Positions 48,710 through 56,712 of a DNA stretch of 64,000 nt are shown here, in pieces. The DNA is taken from contig NZ_SSBJ01000014.1 in NCBI RefSeq assembly GCF_004795055.1, forward strand, positions 1 through 64,000. Direction: 5' to 3'. The first letter of the stretch is position 1. The number at the start of each line of letters is the position of its first letter. This stretch comes from Streptomyces sp. A1136. GTDB lineage: Bacteria > Actinomycetota > Actinomycetes > Streptomycetales > Streptomycetaceae. A program made the translations under genes and the position numbers. Below the pieces are notes generated by a model. That model worked only from the letters and a program-made list of their open reading frames with translations. It did no database searches and had not been told where the DNA came from.

Positions 48710-51253
48710 ATGAGATTCCGGATCCTGGGTCCGCTGGAGGTGGCGGGAGACCCGGGCCCGGCTACCGCGGGTCTGCACACCCCCGGCCCGGCCAAGCTCC
48801 GGGTGGTGCTCGGCACCCTGCTCGTGCGGGCCAACGAAGTGGTGTCCGTGGACAGCCTCGTCGACGAGTTGTGGCGTGACGCCCCGCCGCGCACCGCGAT
48901 GACCACGTTGCACGTGTACGTGTCCCAGATCCGCAAGGCACTGCGCTCGGCGAGCACCCGGCACGGCGAGGGCATCCTGCTGACTCGGCGGCCCGGTTAT
49001 CTCCTGCGGGCCGCCCCCGACGAGCTTGACCTCGCCGTCTTCGAGGACCTGAGGGAGCGCGGACGCAAGGCGCTCGCCGGGCACGACGACGAGAGGGCCG
49101 CGGCGCTGCTGCGGCAGGCGCAGGACCTGTGGCGCGGACCGCTGCTCTCCGGAGTGCCGTACGGGCCGCTGCTGGAGAGCGCGGCGGCGCGGCTGACCGA
49201 GGCGCGGCTGGAGGCCCTGGAGCAGCGGGTCCACGCGGATCTCCGGCTCGGCCGGGACCGCGAACTCGTCGCGGAGCTGCGCGCCTTGGTGTCCACGTAC
49301 CCGCTGCGCGAGGAGTTGCACGCCCACCTGATGACGGCGCTGTTCCGCAGCGGCCGGTTGGCCGAGGCCCTCCAGGCGTACGCGGCGGTGCGCCGCACCC
49401 TGATCGAGGAGCTGGGCGTCGAGCCCGGTGTCCGCCTGCGCCGACTGCACGAGGAGCTGCTGCGCGCGGACGGCGACCCGCTCCCCGCCTTCCCGGCCGC
49501 GCCGGTGGCCCTCTCGGCAGCCCCGGCGGCGGGCAATACCGACTGGCTTCCGCCGGACGACGGCCCGCCTGCCGGCCGCGACGCGGAGCGCGTCGAGTTG
49601 GTCGGCCGGTTGCGCGACGCCCGCCCCGGGTCCTGGGTCGCGATCACGGGGCTGCCCGGCTCGGGCAAGACCGCCCTCGCCGTCGCCGCGGCCCGTGAGG
49701 CGGCCACCGCCTTCCCCGACGGTGTCCTCTTCCTGGATCTCGCCCCGGACGGCGGTCCGGTCCTGGCCCCGGCCGAGGCCGCCGCGCGGCTGCTGCGCCG
49801 GGCACGGGCGGTGGCCTCCGAGGCGGGCCGTACCCCGGAGCCGGACGGCGATCCCCTGGAAGCGCTGCGCACCTTCACGGCCGGGCGGCGACTGCTCTTC
49901 GTGCTCGACAACGCCCGATCCGTGGCGCAGGTACGACCGCTGCTGCCGACCACCCCCGGCAGCGCCGCCGTCGTGACCGGCCGGCTGCTGCCTGCGGGAG
50001 CCCCCGGCATGCACTCGTTGCGGCTCGGTCTTCTCGGCCGGACGGCCGCCGCCGAGGTGCTCGCCGGCGCGGGGCCGGTCGCCGCCGAGGAGATCGCGGC
50101 GCTCTGCGGCCGACTACCGCTCGCGCTGCGCGCCGCGGCCGTACAGCTCAAGGCCCGCCCGCACTGGACCGGCGAGGTCCTCGCCGCACGGTTGCGCGAC
50201 GAGACGTCCCGCCTGGACGCTCTGCGGATCGGCGAATTCGACGTACGGGCCCGGCTGACAGCCGCGTATGACGAGCTCCCCGCGGCCGGGCGCCGGGCGT
50301 TTCGGCTGCTCGGCCTGCTGCCCGCGGCCGGCTTCCCGCTCGTCGCCGCGGCTGCCGTGCTGGACCTGGCGACGGCCGAGGCCGCACCGCTCGTGGAGTC
50401 CCTGTGCGACCGGCAGTTGCTGCTGGCCCCCGGCCCGGACACCTACGTCCTGCCCGAGCTGCTGCGCGTCCTGGCCGCGGAGCTGCTCGCCGCGCGCGAG
50501 CCGGTCGAGGCGGTCCGGGCGGCCACTTCCAGGATGTGCGCCGCGTACGCGGCCGCCGCCGCGGAGCCGGGCGGAGGCCCGACGGACGCCGAAGGCTTGG
50601 GGCGGTACGCGGGGCTGGTCCGTGCGGCGCACGGCGCCGGGTTGTGGGCGCAGACCATACTCCTCGCGGACACCGTCACCGGGGCGCTCGAACGCGCCGC
50701 CGCCTGGGACGACTGGGAGGGCGTACACACCCTCGCGTTGGATGCCGCCCGGCGGGTCGACGACCGGCGCGCCGAGGCCCGGATGCTCCGTTCGCTCGGC
50801 GATCTCGCCTGGCAACAGCGGATGGCCGATCGGGCCGCCGAGCGCTATGCGCGGGCCGCCCGGGCGGCGACCGCGGCCGGCGCGGCCGCCGAGGCGGCCC
50901 GGGCCCTGGCCGGGCTCGCCGAACTACGCCTGGAAGGCGGGCTCGTCGCCGAGGCGGACGCCCTGCTCACGTCGGCACGGCACGCCCTCGCGACCGGACA
51001 CGCACGCCCCGGCGCGGGGCGGTTCGAGGTGCGGCGCGTAGAGGCGCTGCTCGCCCTGGAGACCGGAGCGGGCGCGGACGCCGCCGGGGCCCTGGCCGAC
51101 TGCGTGGCGCTCGCCCGGGCACTCGGCGACCGCCACCGCGAGGCTTACGCCCGCCGTGCCCTGGGCAACGACGCGGCCTCCGGTGCCGGATCCGGCCGGG
51201 CGGTCGAGGTACGGCCCGGGATCTGGCGCCTGCGGTGCGGGACACCGCGCTGA
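48710..51253 (+). CDS. Large SARP-family activator (AfsR-like: DNA-binding, BTAD, NB-ARC, TPR)
   Basis: 847 residues. Residues 1-95: MRFRILGPLEV and the OmpR-type winged helix (TTLHVYVSQIRKAL). Residues about 100-245: bacterial transcriptional activator domain (EELHAHLMTALFRSGRLAEALQAY pattern, ending at ELGVEPGVRLRRLHEELL). GLPGSGKT (about 300) is a Walker A motif, LLFVLDNA a Walker B, then a TPR-like helical tail to the end. SARPs bind tandem repeats near -35 and recruit RNA polymerase to antibiotic operons. It is the best candidate to bind the paired TAGGGG sites. The ATG at 48710 follows GAGAGG. The last part, AVEVRPGIWRLRCGTPR, is not family-typical. Confidence 0.92.
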   Translation: MRFRILGPLEVAGDPGPATAGLHTPGPAKLRVVLGTLLVRANEVVSVDSLVDELWRDAPPRTAMTTLHVYVSQIRKALRSASTRHGEGILLTRRPGYLLRAAPDELDLAVFEDLRERGRKALAGHDDERAAALLRQAQDLWRGPLLSGVPYGPLLESAAARLTEARLEALEQRVHADLRLGRDRELVAELRALVSTYPLREELHAHLMTALFRSGRLAEALQAYAAVRRTLIEELGVEPGVRLRRLHEELLRADGDPLPAFPAAPVALSAAPAAGNTDWLPPDDGPPAGRDAERVELVGRLRDARPGSWVAITGLPGSGKTALAVAAAREAATAFPDGVLFLDLAPDGGPVLAPAEAAARLLRRARAVASEAGRTPEPDGDPLEALRTFTAGRRLLFVLDNARSVAQVRPLLPTTPGSAAVVTGRLLPAGAPGMHSLRLGLLGRTAAAEVLAGAGPVAAEEIAALCGRLPLALRAAAVQLKARPHWTGEVLAARLRDETSRLDALRIGEFDVRARLTAAYDELPAAGRRAFRLLGLLPAAGFPLVAAAAVLDLATAEAAPLVESLCDRQLLLAPGPDTYVLPELLRVLAAELLAAREPVEAVRAATSRMCAAYAAAAAEPGGGPTDAEGLGRYAGLVRAAHGAGLWAQTILLADTVTGALERAAAWDDWEGVHTLALDAARRVDDRRAEARMLRSLGDLAWQQRMADRAAERYARAARAATAAGAAAEAARALAGLAELRLEGGLVAEADALLTSARHALATGHARPGAGRFEVRRVEALLALETGAGADAAGALADCVALARALGDRHREAYARRALGNDAASGAGSGRAVEVRPGIWRLRCGTPR

Positions 51254-51266
51254 CCATGGGGGAGAC

Positions 51267-53627
51267 ATGAAGTCCACGCAACACGCGCGGCGGCCGGTGA
51301 CGGCCCCGCCCGACCCGACACCGGGCCCGACCTCGGGGCCGGTGTCCGTTCCCGCGTCCGGGCCGGCCTCGGGGCCTGCGGCCCGGGCGGCTTCCGGGCC
51401 GGTAGCCGTGCCTCGGCCGGGGGCGGCCTTCGGGGCGGCGTTCCGTGGCGGGTCCGTGCCGGCATTCGCCCCGACGGAGGCGATGGTCGGACGGGAGGCC
51501 GAACGGGAGGCCTTGGAGGCGCGCTTGGCCGACCCCCGTACGCGCCTGGTCACGGTGACGGGGGTCGCCGGCGTCGGGAAGAGCCGGTTGGCCTCCGTCG
51601 CCGCCGAGAACGCGGCCGGTGCCTTCGGCGACGTCCGGACCGATCCGCGGGAGCTGGACGGCGCCGGCGGCGCCGGGCGCACGCTGCTCGTGCTGGACGG
51701 CGCCGAGGCCCGCGCCGACGAAGTGGCCGCGCTGCTGGCCCGTATCCCCGGGCTCACGGTGCTCGCCACCGGCCTGCAGCCGGTCGGGGTGTACGGCGAG
51801 CAGCTGGTGCCTGTCGCGCCGCTGCCGTTGCCCCGCCCCGCGGACGCGGACGATCCCCAGGCACTCGCGCGGATCGCCTCGGTGGAGCTGTTCGTCCGGC
51901 GGGCTGCCGCGGCCTGCCCCGGCTTCGCGCTCACGGCCGACAACGCCCGGGACGTCGCGGCCCTGTGCACCCTCCTCGAAGGGCTGCCGCTGGCCTTGGA
52001 ACTGGCCGCGGGCCGGATGCGGCTCTACCCTCCCGGTGTCCTGCTGGCCCGGCTCGGCACCCGACCGTGCACGCTGTCCGGCGGTCCGGCCTCCGCGCCC
52101 GCCCGGCACCGTTCCCTGGACGCGCTCGCCGAGTGGAGCTGCCGCTCCCTGGACACGCAGGCGCGCGCCCTGCTGGAACGGCTGGCCGGGTACGAGCCCG
52201 GTTTCGGCGCCGTGGCCCTCGACCGCTCCGACGGACCGGCCCTCGACGCCCTGCTCGACAGGGGTCTGCTGCGGCTGGTCGGAGACGACCACGCCGACGC
52301 CCGGTACGCCGTGCCGGAACCGGTCCGCTCGCACCTGCGCGGATGCCAGGAGGAGGCGGGCCGTGCCGAGGCCGCGGCGGACGACCACGCGGACCGGTAC
52401 GCCCGACTGGCGGCATCGGCCGCGCCCCGGCTCACGGGCACGGACCAGGCCCGCTGGCTGGCGGTCTTCTCCGCCGAGGCCCCGAACTTGCGGGCCGCGC
52501 TCGACCGGTTGTGGTCCCGGGGCGACCGGGCGGCCGCCGCCGCGACGGCTCTTGCCTGCGGTGAGCCGTGGCTGGCACAGGGGATGCTGCGCCCGGGACT
52601 CGGCTGGTGCGATCGGCTGCTGGAGGCGGGCGGCCTACCCGAATCGCCGGCGGCCCGCCTTGCCGACCTCTCCGGGGTGCTGGCGGCGGCGATCGGCGAT
52701 GCCGCCGACGCGGTACGCCGTCACCGCTCGGCCCTCGCCGTCTGCAAACCGCTCGGCGACCGCAGGCTCACTTCACAGGTCACCGCCCACCTGGGGGCGG
52801 CCCTCCTCTCGGCCGGTGATCCGCAGGGCGCACTGGCCGCCCTGGAGCCGGCCGTGTCCGCCCTGGACGCCGTCGGCGCCGTCGGTCCCGCGGCCCGGGC
52901 CGCCACCACGCTGGCAGCGGTCCTGCGCGCCCTCGGCCGCGACCACCGGGCGGCGCACGTGCTGGAGGGCGCGCTGGGCCTGCTGCGCCGGATCGGGGAC
53001 GATCGGGGCCTGGCCGAAGCGCTGCGGCTGTCGGCCGCGCTCACCCGCGGGCACGACCCGGACAGGGCCGGCGCGCTGCTGCGGGAGAGCCTGCGGCTGT
53101 GCCGGGAGACCGGCGACCGGACCGTACTTCCGCTGGTGTTGGACGAGTTCGCGCTCCACGTGCTGCGGGTGACCCCCGCCCAGCAGCCGCGGGTCGTACG
53201 CTTGCTGGCCGCGGCGTCCGCACTTCGTGAGGGGACCGGCTCCCGGGCTCCGCAGGACCACGAGGCCGTGGTGACGCGGGCGCGGGAGGGCGTGCTGTCC
53301 CGCCTGGGCTGGAGCCCGTACACCACGGCGTGGGCGGAGGGGAGGGCGCTCGGTCCGGTCGAGGCGGTGCGGGAGGCGTTGTCCTCCCCCGTGGCGACCG
53401 ACACGGACAGCGACGCGGCGAGGGTGTCCGGCGAGGCGCCGCGCACCTTGACCCCGCGCCAGGTGCAGGTCGCGATGCTGGTCTCCGAGGGCCTGACGAA
53501 TCGACAGATCGCGGAGCGGCTGGGTTTGTCCGAGTGGACCGTGGTCAATCACGTGCGACAGATCATGCGGCGGCTCGGCTGCTCTTCCCGTATCCAGGTG
53601 GCCTGGGCGATGGGACAGTGGGCGTGA
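51267..53627 (+). CDS. LuxR-family regulator with N-terminal ATPase
   Basis: 786 residues from the ATG at 51267, six bases after GGGGGAG-type sequence and 13 bases after the SARP stop. A Pro/Gly/Ala-rich leader (10-70) precedes VGREAEREALEARL and the Walker A GVAGVGKSR (99-107); LLVLDGAEA is the Walker B. A helical repeat region follows. The C-terminus has a LuxR helix-turn-helix: LTPRQVQVAMLVSEGLTNR with QIAERLGLSEWTVVNHVRQI. Architecture is that of AfsR/MalT-type signal ATPases that control secondary metabolism. Its stop overlaps the next gene (GTGA). Confidence 0.9.
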   Translation: MKSTQHARRPVTAPPDPTPGPTSGPVSVPASGPASGPAARAASGPVAVPRPGAAFGAAFRGGSVPAFAPTEAMVGREAEREALEARLADPRTRLVTVTGVAGVGKSRLASVAAENAAGAFGDVRTDPRELDGAGGAGRTLLVLDGAEARADEVAALLARIPGLTVLATGLQPVGVYGEQLVPVAPLPLPRPADADDPQALARIASVELFVRRAAAACPGFALTADNARDVAALCTLLEGLPLALELAAGRMRLYPPGVLLARLGTRPCTLSGGPASAPARHRSLDALAEWSCRSLDTQARALLERLAGYEPGFGAVALDRSDGPALDALLDRGLLRLVGDDHADARYAVPEPVRSHLRGCQEEAGRAEAAADDHADRYARLAASAAPRLTGTDQARWLAVFSAEAPNLRAALDRLWSRGDRAAAAATALACGEPWLAQGMLRPGLGWCDRLLEAGGLPESPAARLADLSGVLAAAIGDAADAVRRHRSALAVCKPLGDRRLTSQVTAHLGAALLSAGDPQGALAALEPAVSALDAVGAVGPAARAATTLAAVLRALGRDHRAAHVLEGALGLLRRIGDDRGLAEALRLSAALTRGHDPDRAGALLRESLRLCRETGDRTVLPLVLDEFALHVLRVTPAQQPRVVRLLAAASALREGTGSRAPQDHEAVVTRAREGVLSRLGWSPYTTAWAEGRALGPVEAVREALSSPVATDTDSDAARVSGEAPRTLTPRQVQVAMLVSEGLTNRQIAERLGLSEWTVVNHVRQIMRRLGCSSRIQVAWAMGQWA

Positions 53628-55459
53628 ACCGGGACGAGGGGGCGGCCACCCGAGCGGTCGAGCCGTCGATCGGGCCGCCGGACGTGGCCGGGGCGCTGGC
53701 GGCGATCACACCGCCCCCCGACGTGGCCGCCGCCTTCCGCGCGCAGGGCTGGTGGCGCGCGGACACCTTCATCGACGACCTGCGCCGGACGGCGGCCCGG
53801 CACCCCCGCCGGACCGCTCTCGTCTCCCACCGCCCGCACCGCCCGGTCGGACGGCGGGACGTCGTGCTCGACTACGCCCGACTGGCCGCCTACGTCGAGA
53901 GGTTCGCCGCGGCACTGGCCGCCCTCGGCATCCGCGAGGGCGATCCCGTCGCCTATCAGCTCCCCGACCGCTGGGAGACGGCTGCGCTCACCCTCGCCTG
54001 CATGCGGCTGGGCGCGGTCGCGGTTCCCGTGCTGCCGACCGTACGCTCGCGCGGTTTGGCCCGCATCCTGACGGCCTCGCAGGCCCGTGTGTGCGTCGTG
54101 CCGGACGTCTGGGACGGTTACCCGCACGCCGAGGCGCTGGCCCGGATCGCGGCCGGACTGCCGTGGCTGCGCCACCAGGTGGTGGCCGCCGGAACGGAGC
54201 GGGCGGGCGCGGGGGCGGGCACCGGCCGGAGTGACGTCCCCGACGGCACGGTGGATTTCCACGACCACTTCCTGCGCACCGCCCACGAGCGCGGCCCGCA
54301 CGGCCGACGCCCTCCGCCCTCCCCCGGAGCGGCGGACCGCATCTGCCTGATGGTGACCGTGATGGGCGTACGCGAGGACCGGTACACCACCACCCTGCAC
54401 ACGCCGAACACGCTGTACGCCAACATCAGCGGCCAGGACGACCGGACCGGGCCGGGGCGCCGGCCGGGCGAGGTGTTCTTCTCGGCGCTGCCGCTGACCT
54501 CCCTCGCCTCGATCCTGTACGCCGTCTGCTGGCCGCTCGCGGTCGGCGGAAGCGGGGTGTACCAGGAGCTGTGGTCCCCCGACGGTTGCCTGGACCTACT
54601 GGAGACGGCGGGTGTCCACCAGGCGTACGCCGCCCCGGCCCAATGGTCCGAGGTGCTGGCGGCCCAGCTACGGCGACCGCGCACGCCGGACTCCCTGCGC
54701 CTGGTGCTGTCCGGCGGTCGCACCGGCACGGCGGCCCCGCTGCCGGCCGCGTTGGCGGACGCGTTGGGCGGCGCTGCGGTCCGCATGGTCTGGGGCGCGC
54801 CCGAACTGGGCATGGGCACCCTCACCCGGGGTGACACCCCGGCCGAACGCGACGGCGCCAGCGACGGGATGCCGCTGGCCGGCCTGGAGGTGTCACCGTT
54901 GCTGCGCGGGCACGGCGCACATCCCGAGGAGTCCGTCCCGCTGCGGGTCAGGGGCCCCTCGGTCTGCCTGGCCACCTGGGCGCACGGCGCTCCCGCTCCC
55001 GTGGCGACCTGGGAGGACGCCGAGGGGTGGGTGGACACGGGAGACCGGGGCCAGCCCGACGGCCTCGGCGGCATCCAGGTGACGGCTCGGGCCACGACCC
55101 GTACCGGTGGCCTGTTCCTGGTGCCGGTGGACCGTATTGAACGGGAACTGCGCGCGCACCCGGGCGTCCGGGAGGCGGTGGTGCTCGGCCACACGGATCC
55201 CGACCTCGGCGAGCGCCCCTGCGCGGTGGTGGTACCGGAGGCCGAGGACGCCCCGCCGGGCCTGCTGGAACTGCGCGAGCACCTCACGGCCCGGGGGGTC
55301 GGCGAGGGCTTCCTGCCCATCCGGCTGGAGCTGGTGGGCTCCCTCCCGAGGGACGACCGCGGCGAACTCCTCAGGGACGGCCTGCGCGCATGGCTGGAAC
55401 GCCTCCGACCGGGCATGCCCCGCCTCGACCCCCGCCACGAGGGGCCCACCGGGCAGTAG
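53624..55459 (+). CDS. Degenerate AMP-binding (acyl-adenylate) enzyme homologue
   Basis: 611 residues with the overall fold of a fatty-acid/acyl-AMP ligase: LDYARLAAYVERFAAAL, GIREGDPVAYQLPDRWE and VPVLPTVRSRGL are recognisable, as is DTGDRG near 480. The catalytic motifs are lost: the Thr/Ser/Gly-rich P-loop reads VTVMGVREDRYTT (244-257) with no TSGTTGxPK, the YGxTE motif is WGAPELG, and the C-terminal GK lysine region is PRDDRGELLRDGL. It should not form adenylates. It is translationally coupled to the LuxR regulator (GTGA), which hints at a regulatory or sensing role. Alternatively it is a decaying ligase. No frameshift is visible; the frame is open end to end. Confidence 0.7.
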   Translation: MNRDEGAATRAVEPSIGPPDVAGALAAITPPPDVAAAFRAQGWWRADTFIDDLRRTAARHPRRTALVSHRPHRPVGRRDVVLDYARLAAYVERFAAALAALGIREGDPVAYQLPDRWETAALTLACMRLGAVAVPVLPTVRSRGLARILTASQARVCVVPDVWDGYPHAEALARIAAGLPWLRHQVVAAGTERAGAGAGTGRSDVPDGTVDFHDHFLRTAHERGPHGRRPPPSPGAADRICLMVTVMGVREDRYTTTLHTPNTLYANISGQDDRTGPGRRPGEVFFSALPLTSLASILYAVCWPLAVGGSGVYQELWSPDGCLDLLETAGVHQAYAAPAQWSEVLAAQLRRPRTPDSLRLVLSGGRTGTAAPLPAALADALGGAAVRMVWGAPELGMGTLTRGDTPAERDGASDGMPLAGLEVSPLLRGHGAHPEESVPLRVRGPSVCLATWAHGAPAPVATWEDAEGWVDTGDRGQPDGLGGIQVTARATTRTGGLFLVPVDRIERELRAHPGVREAVVLGHTDPDLGERPCAVVVPEAEDAPPGLLELREHLTARGVGEGFLPIRLELVGSLPRDDRGELLRDGLRAWLERLRPGMPRLDPRHEGPTGQ

Positions 55460-55483
55460 GCCACAGGGCCTCGCGAACCTCCG

Positions 55484-56437
55484 TCAAGCGCAGTCCGTCA
55501 ACAGACGGGTGTGGGCGGTGAGGTCGGTACGCCAATGGTCGGCGAGGGGCGCGCGAGCCAGGACGCGGGCGGCCTCCGCGGCCAGTTCGCCGATGCGGCG
55601 TTCGGCTCCGGCGCGGCTTCGCGCGTCGAAGAGCACATCGCGCAACAAGGCCGCCTCGTCGCCGAACTCCGGGCCGCCCGCGAGGAAGCCCCGCAATCTC
55701 CAGGCGGCATGCAGCCGCGTGGCGAAATCCCGGTAGTAGGGGCTGAGTTCGGGTGTCCCGGCAAGGGCGGCGCCGAGCAGCAGCGGATGCCGTACGGCGT
55801 ACCATCCGGCCGCGCAACCGCGCCGGCAACCTCCGGTCAGACACGGGCCCGGCCACGGATCGTCCTGGTAGGCCGCTCCGGCGGCGACGGCCGCGTGGAT
55901 GCCGAGCACCCGCTCGACGCGCAGCCGGTCCCAGACCTGCCGGGCGGCTTCGGGCAGTCCGGCGGCGAGCCGGTCCGCGTAGGAGACGGCGAGGTCCCCC
56001 GCGAGCACCGCGGTGCCCTCGCCGAAGCGGCGGGACTCCCCGCGCCAGCCGCTGCGTTCGTGTTCGGCGGCATGGCTGACGTGCAGGGTGGGCAGGCCGC
56101 GCCGGAGCGCCGTGCCCTCCCTGGTGTCCGTGCGGATCGACAAGGCCGCGTCGAGGAATTCGAGGGCGGCGGCGGCATCGACGGCGTGTCCCGACTCCGG
56201 GTCGCCTCCGGCCGCCAGGTAACCGGTCAGGAAGAGGACCGGGCGGACCCGGTCCCCGGCCGTGCGGACCACGGCCGCGATATCACTGACCAGGGCCGCC
56301 GCATGGCGGTCCTCGACGGCCCAGTGGCCGTGCTCCTCGGCGAGCAGGCCCCCGATCCGAGCCTCGGCCCGCTCCAGTACGCGGTCGCGCAGCACCGCGG
56401 GCGTCGCGGTGGGCCGCGCGGGCCGGTCGTTCGTCAT
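55484..56437 (-). CDS. Polyprenyl-diphosphate-synthase-like protein lacking both Asp-rich motifs
   Basis: 317 residues. GDRVRPVLFLTGYLAAGGD corresponds to the GKRxRP start of isoprenyl synthases, LRRGLPTLHVSH to the RRGxPTxH segment, and TAVLAGDLAVSYADRL to the GDxLL helix. The first metal-binding DDxxD region reads SIRTDTRE and the second reads LRGFLAGGPEFG, so neither can bind magnesium in the normal way. An odd CLTGGCRRGC cysteine cluster lies near residue 205. It may be a non-catalytic homologue or bind another ligand. It ends 24 bases from the convergent AMP-ligase-like gene. Start ATG at 56437 follows GAGGGGGC. Confidence 0.6.
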   Translation of the reverse strand: MTNDRPARPTATPAVLRDRVLERAEARIGGLLAEEHGHWAVEDRHAAALVSDIAAVVRTAGDRVRPVLFLTGYLAAGGDPESGHAVDAAAALEFLDAALSIRTDTREGTALRRGLPTLHVSHAAEHERSGWRGESRRFGEGTAVLAGDLAVSYADRLAAGLPEAARQVWDRLRVERVLGIHAAVAAGAAYQDDPWPGPCLTGGCRRGCAAGWYAVRHPLLLGAALAGTPELSPYYRDFATRLHAAWRLRGFLAGGPEFGDEAALLRDVLFDARSRAGAERRIGELAAEAARVLARAPLADHWRTDLTAHTRLLTDCA

Positions 56438-56712
56438 GTGTGCCCCCTCGGTGGGTCGCGCCTATGACCGAGCGTGCGGGACCTGGCCCCGGATCGCGGA
56501 GGGTACGGGGCCTCCCACCCGGACCGGGGAACCGCGCGGACCCGAATTGCGACTGACCTCTGCCATCCGATACGGCGCACCGGCCACCCTTGCCATGAGC
56601 CTGCCATAGGCGGAGCGGCCGAACCGGCTGTACCAGCGGACTGCCGGTGGCCTTGCGGGCAGGGGTGCGGCGGCGGCGCCGGCACCGCACCCGGGCGGAC
56701 CGTCGACGGGCG
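56438..56712 (-). other. 275-base spacer between the prenyl-synthase-like gene and the LAL regulator
   Basis: Non-coding as far as I can tell. It contains a hairpin just past the LAL stop (listed separately) and a moderately AT-richer stretch at 56540-56600 that may hold the promoter of the prenyl-synthase-like gene. No convincing -35/-10 pair was found. Confidence 0.4.
56664..56693 (-). terminator. Hairpin after the LAL regulator gene
   Basis: GGGTGCGG (56664-56671) pairs perfectly with CCGCACCC (56686-56693), with further GC pairing inside. It lies 20 bases beyond the LAL stop on the minus strand. There is no T tract, as is common in streptomycetes. Confidence 0.55.
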
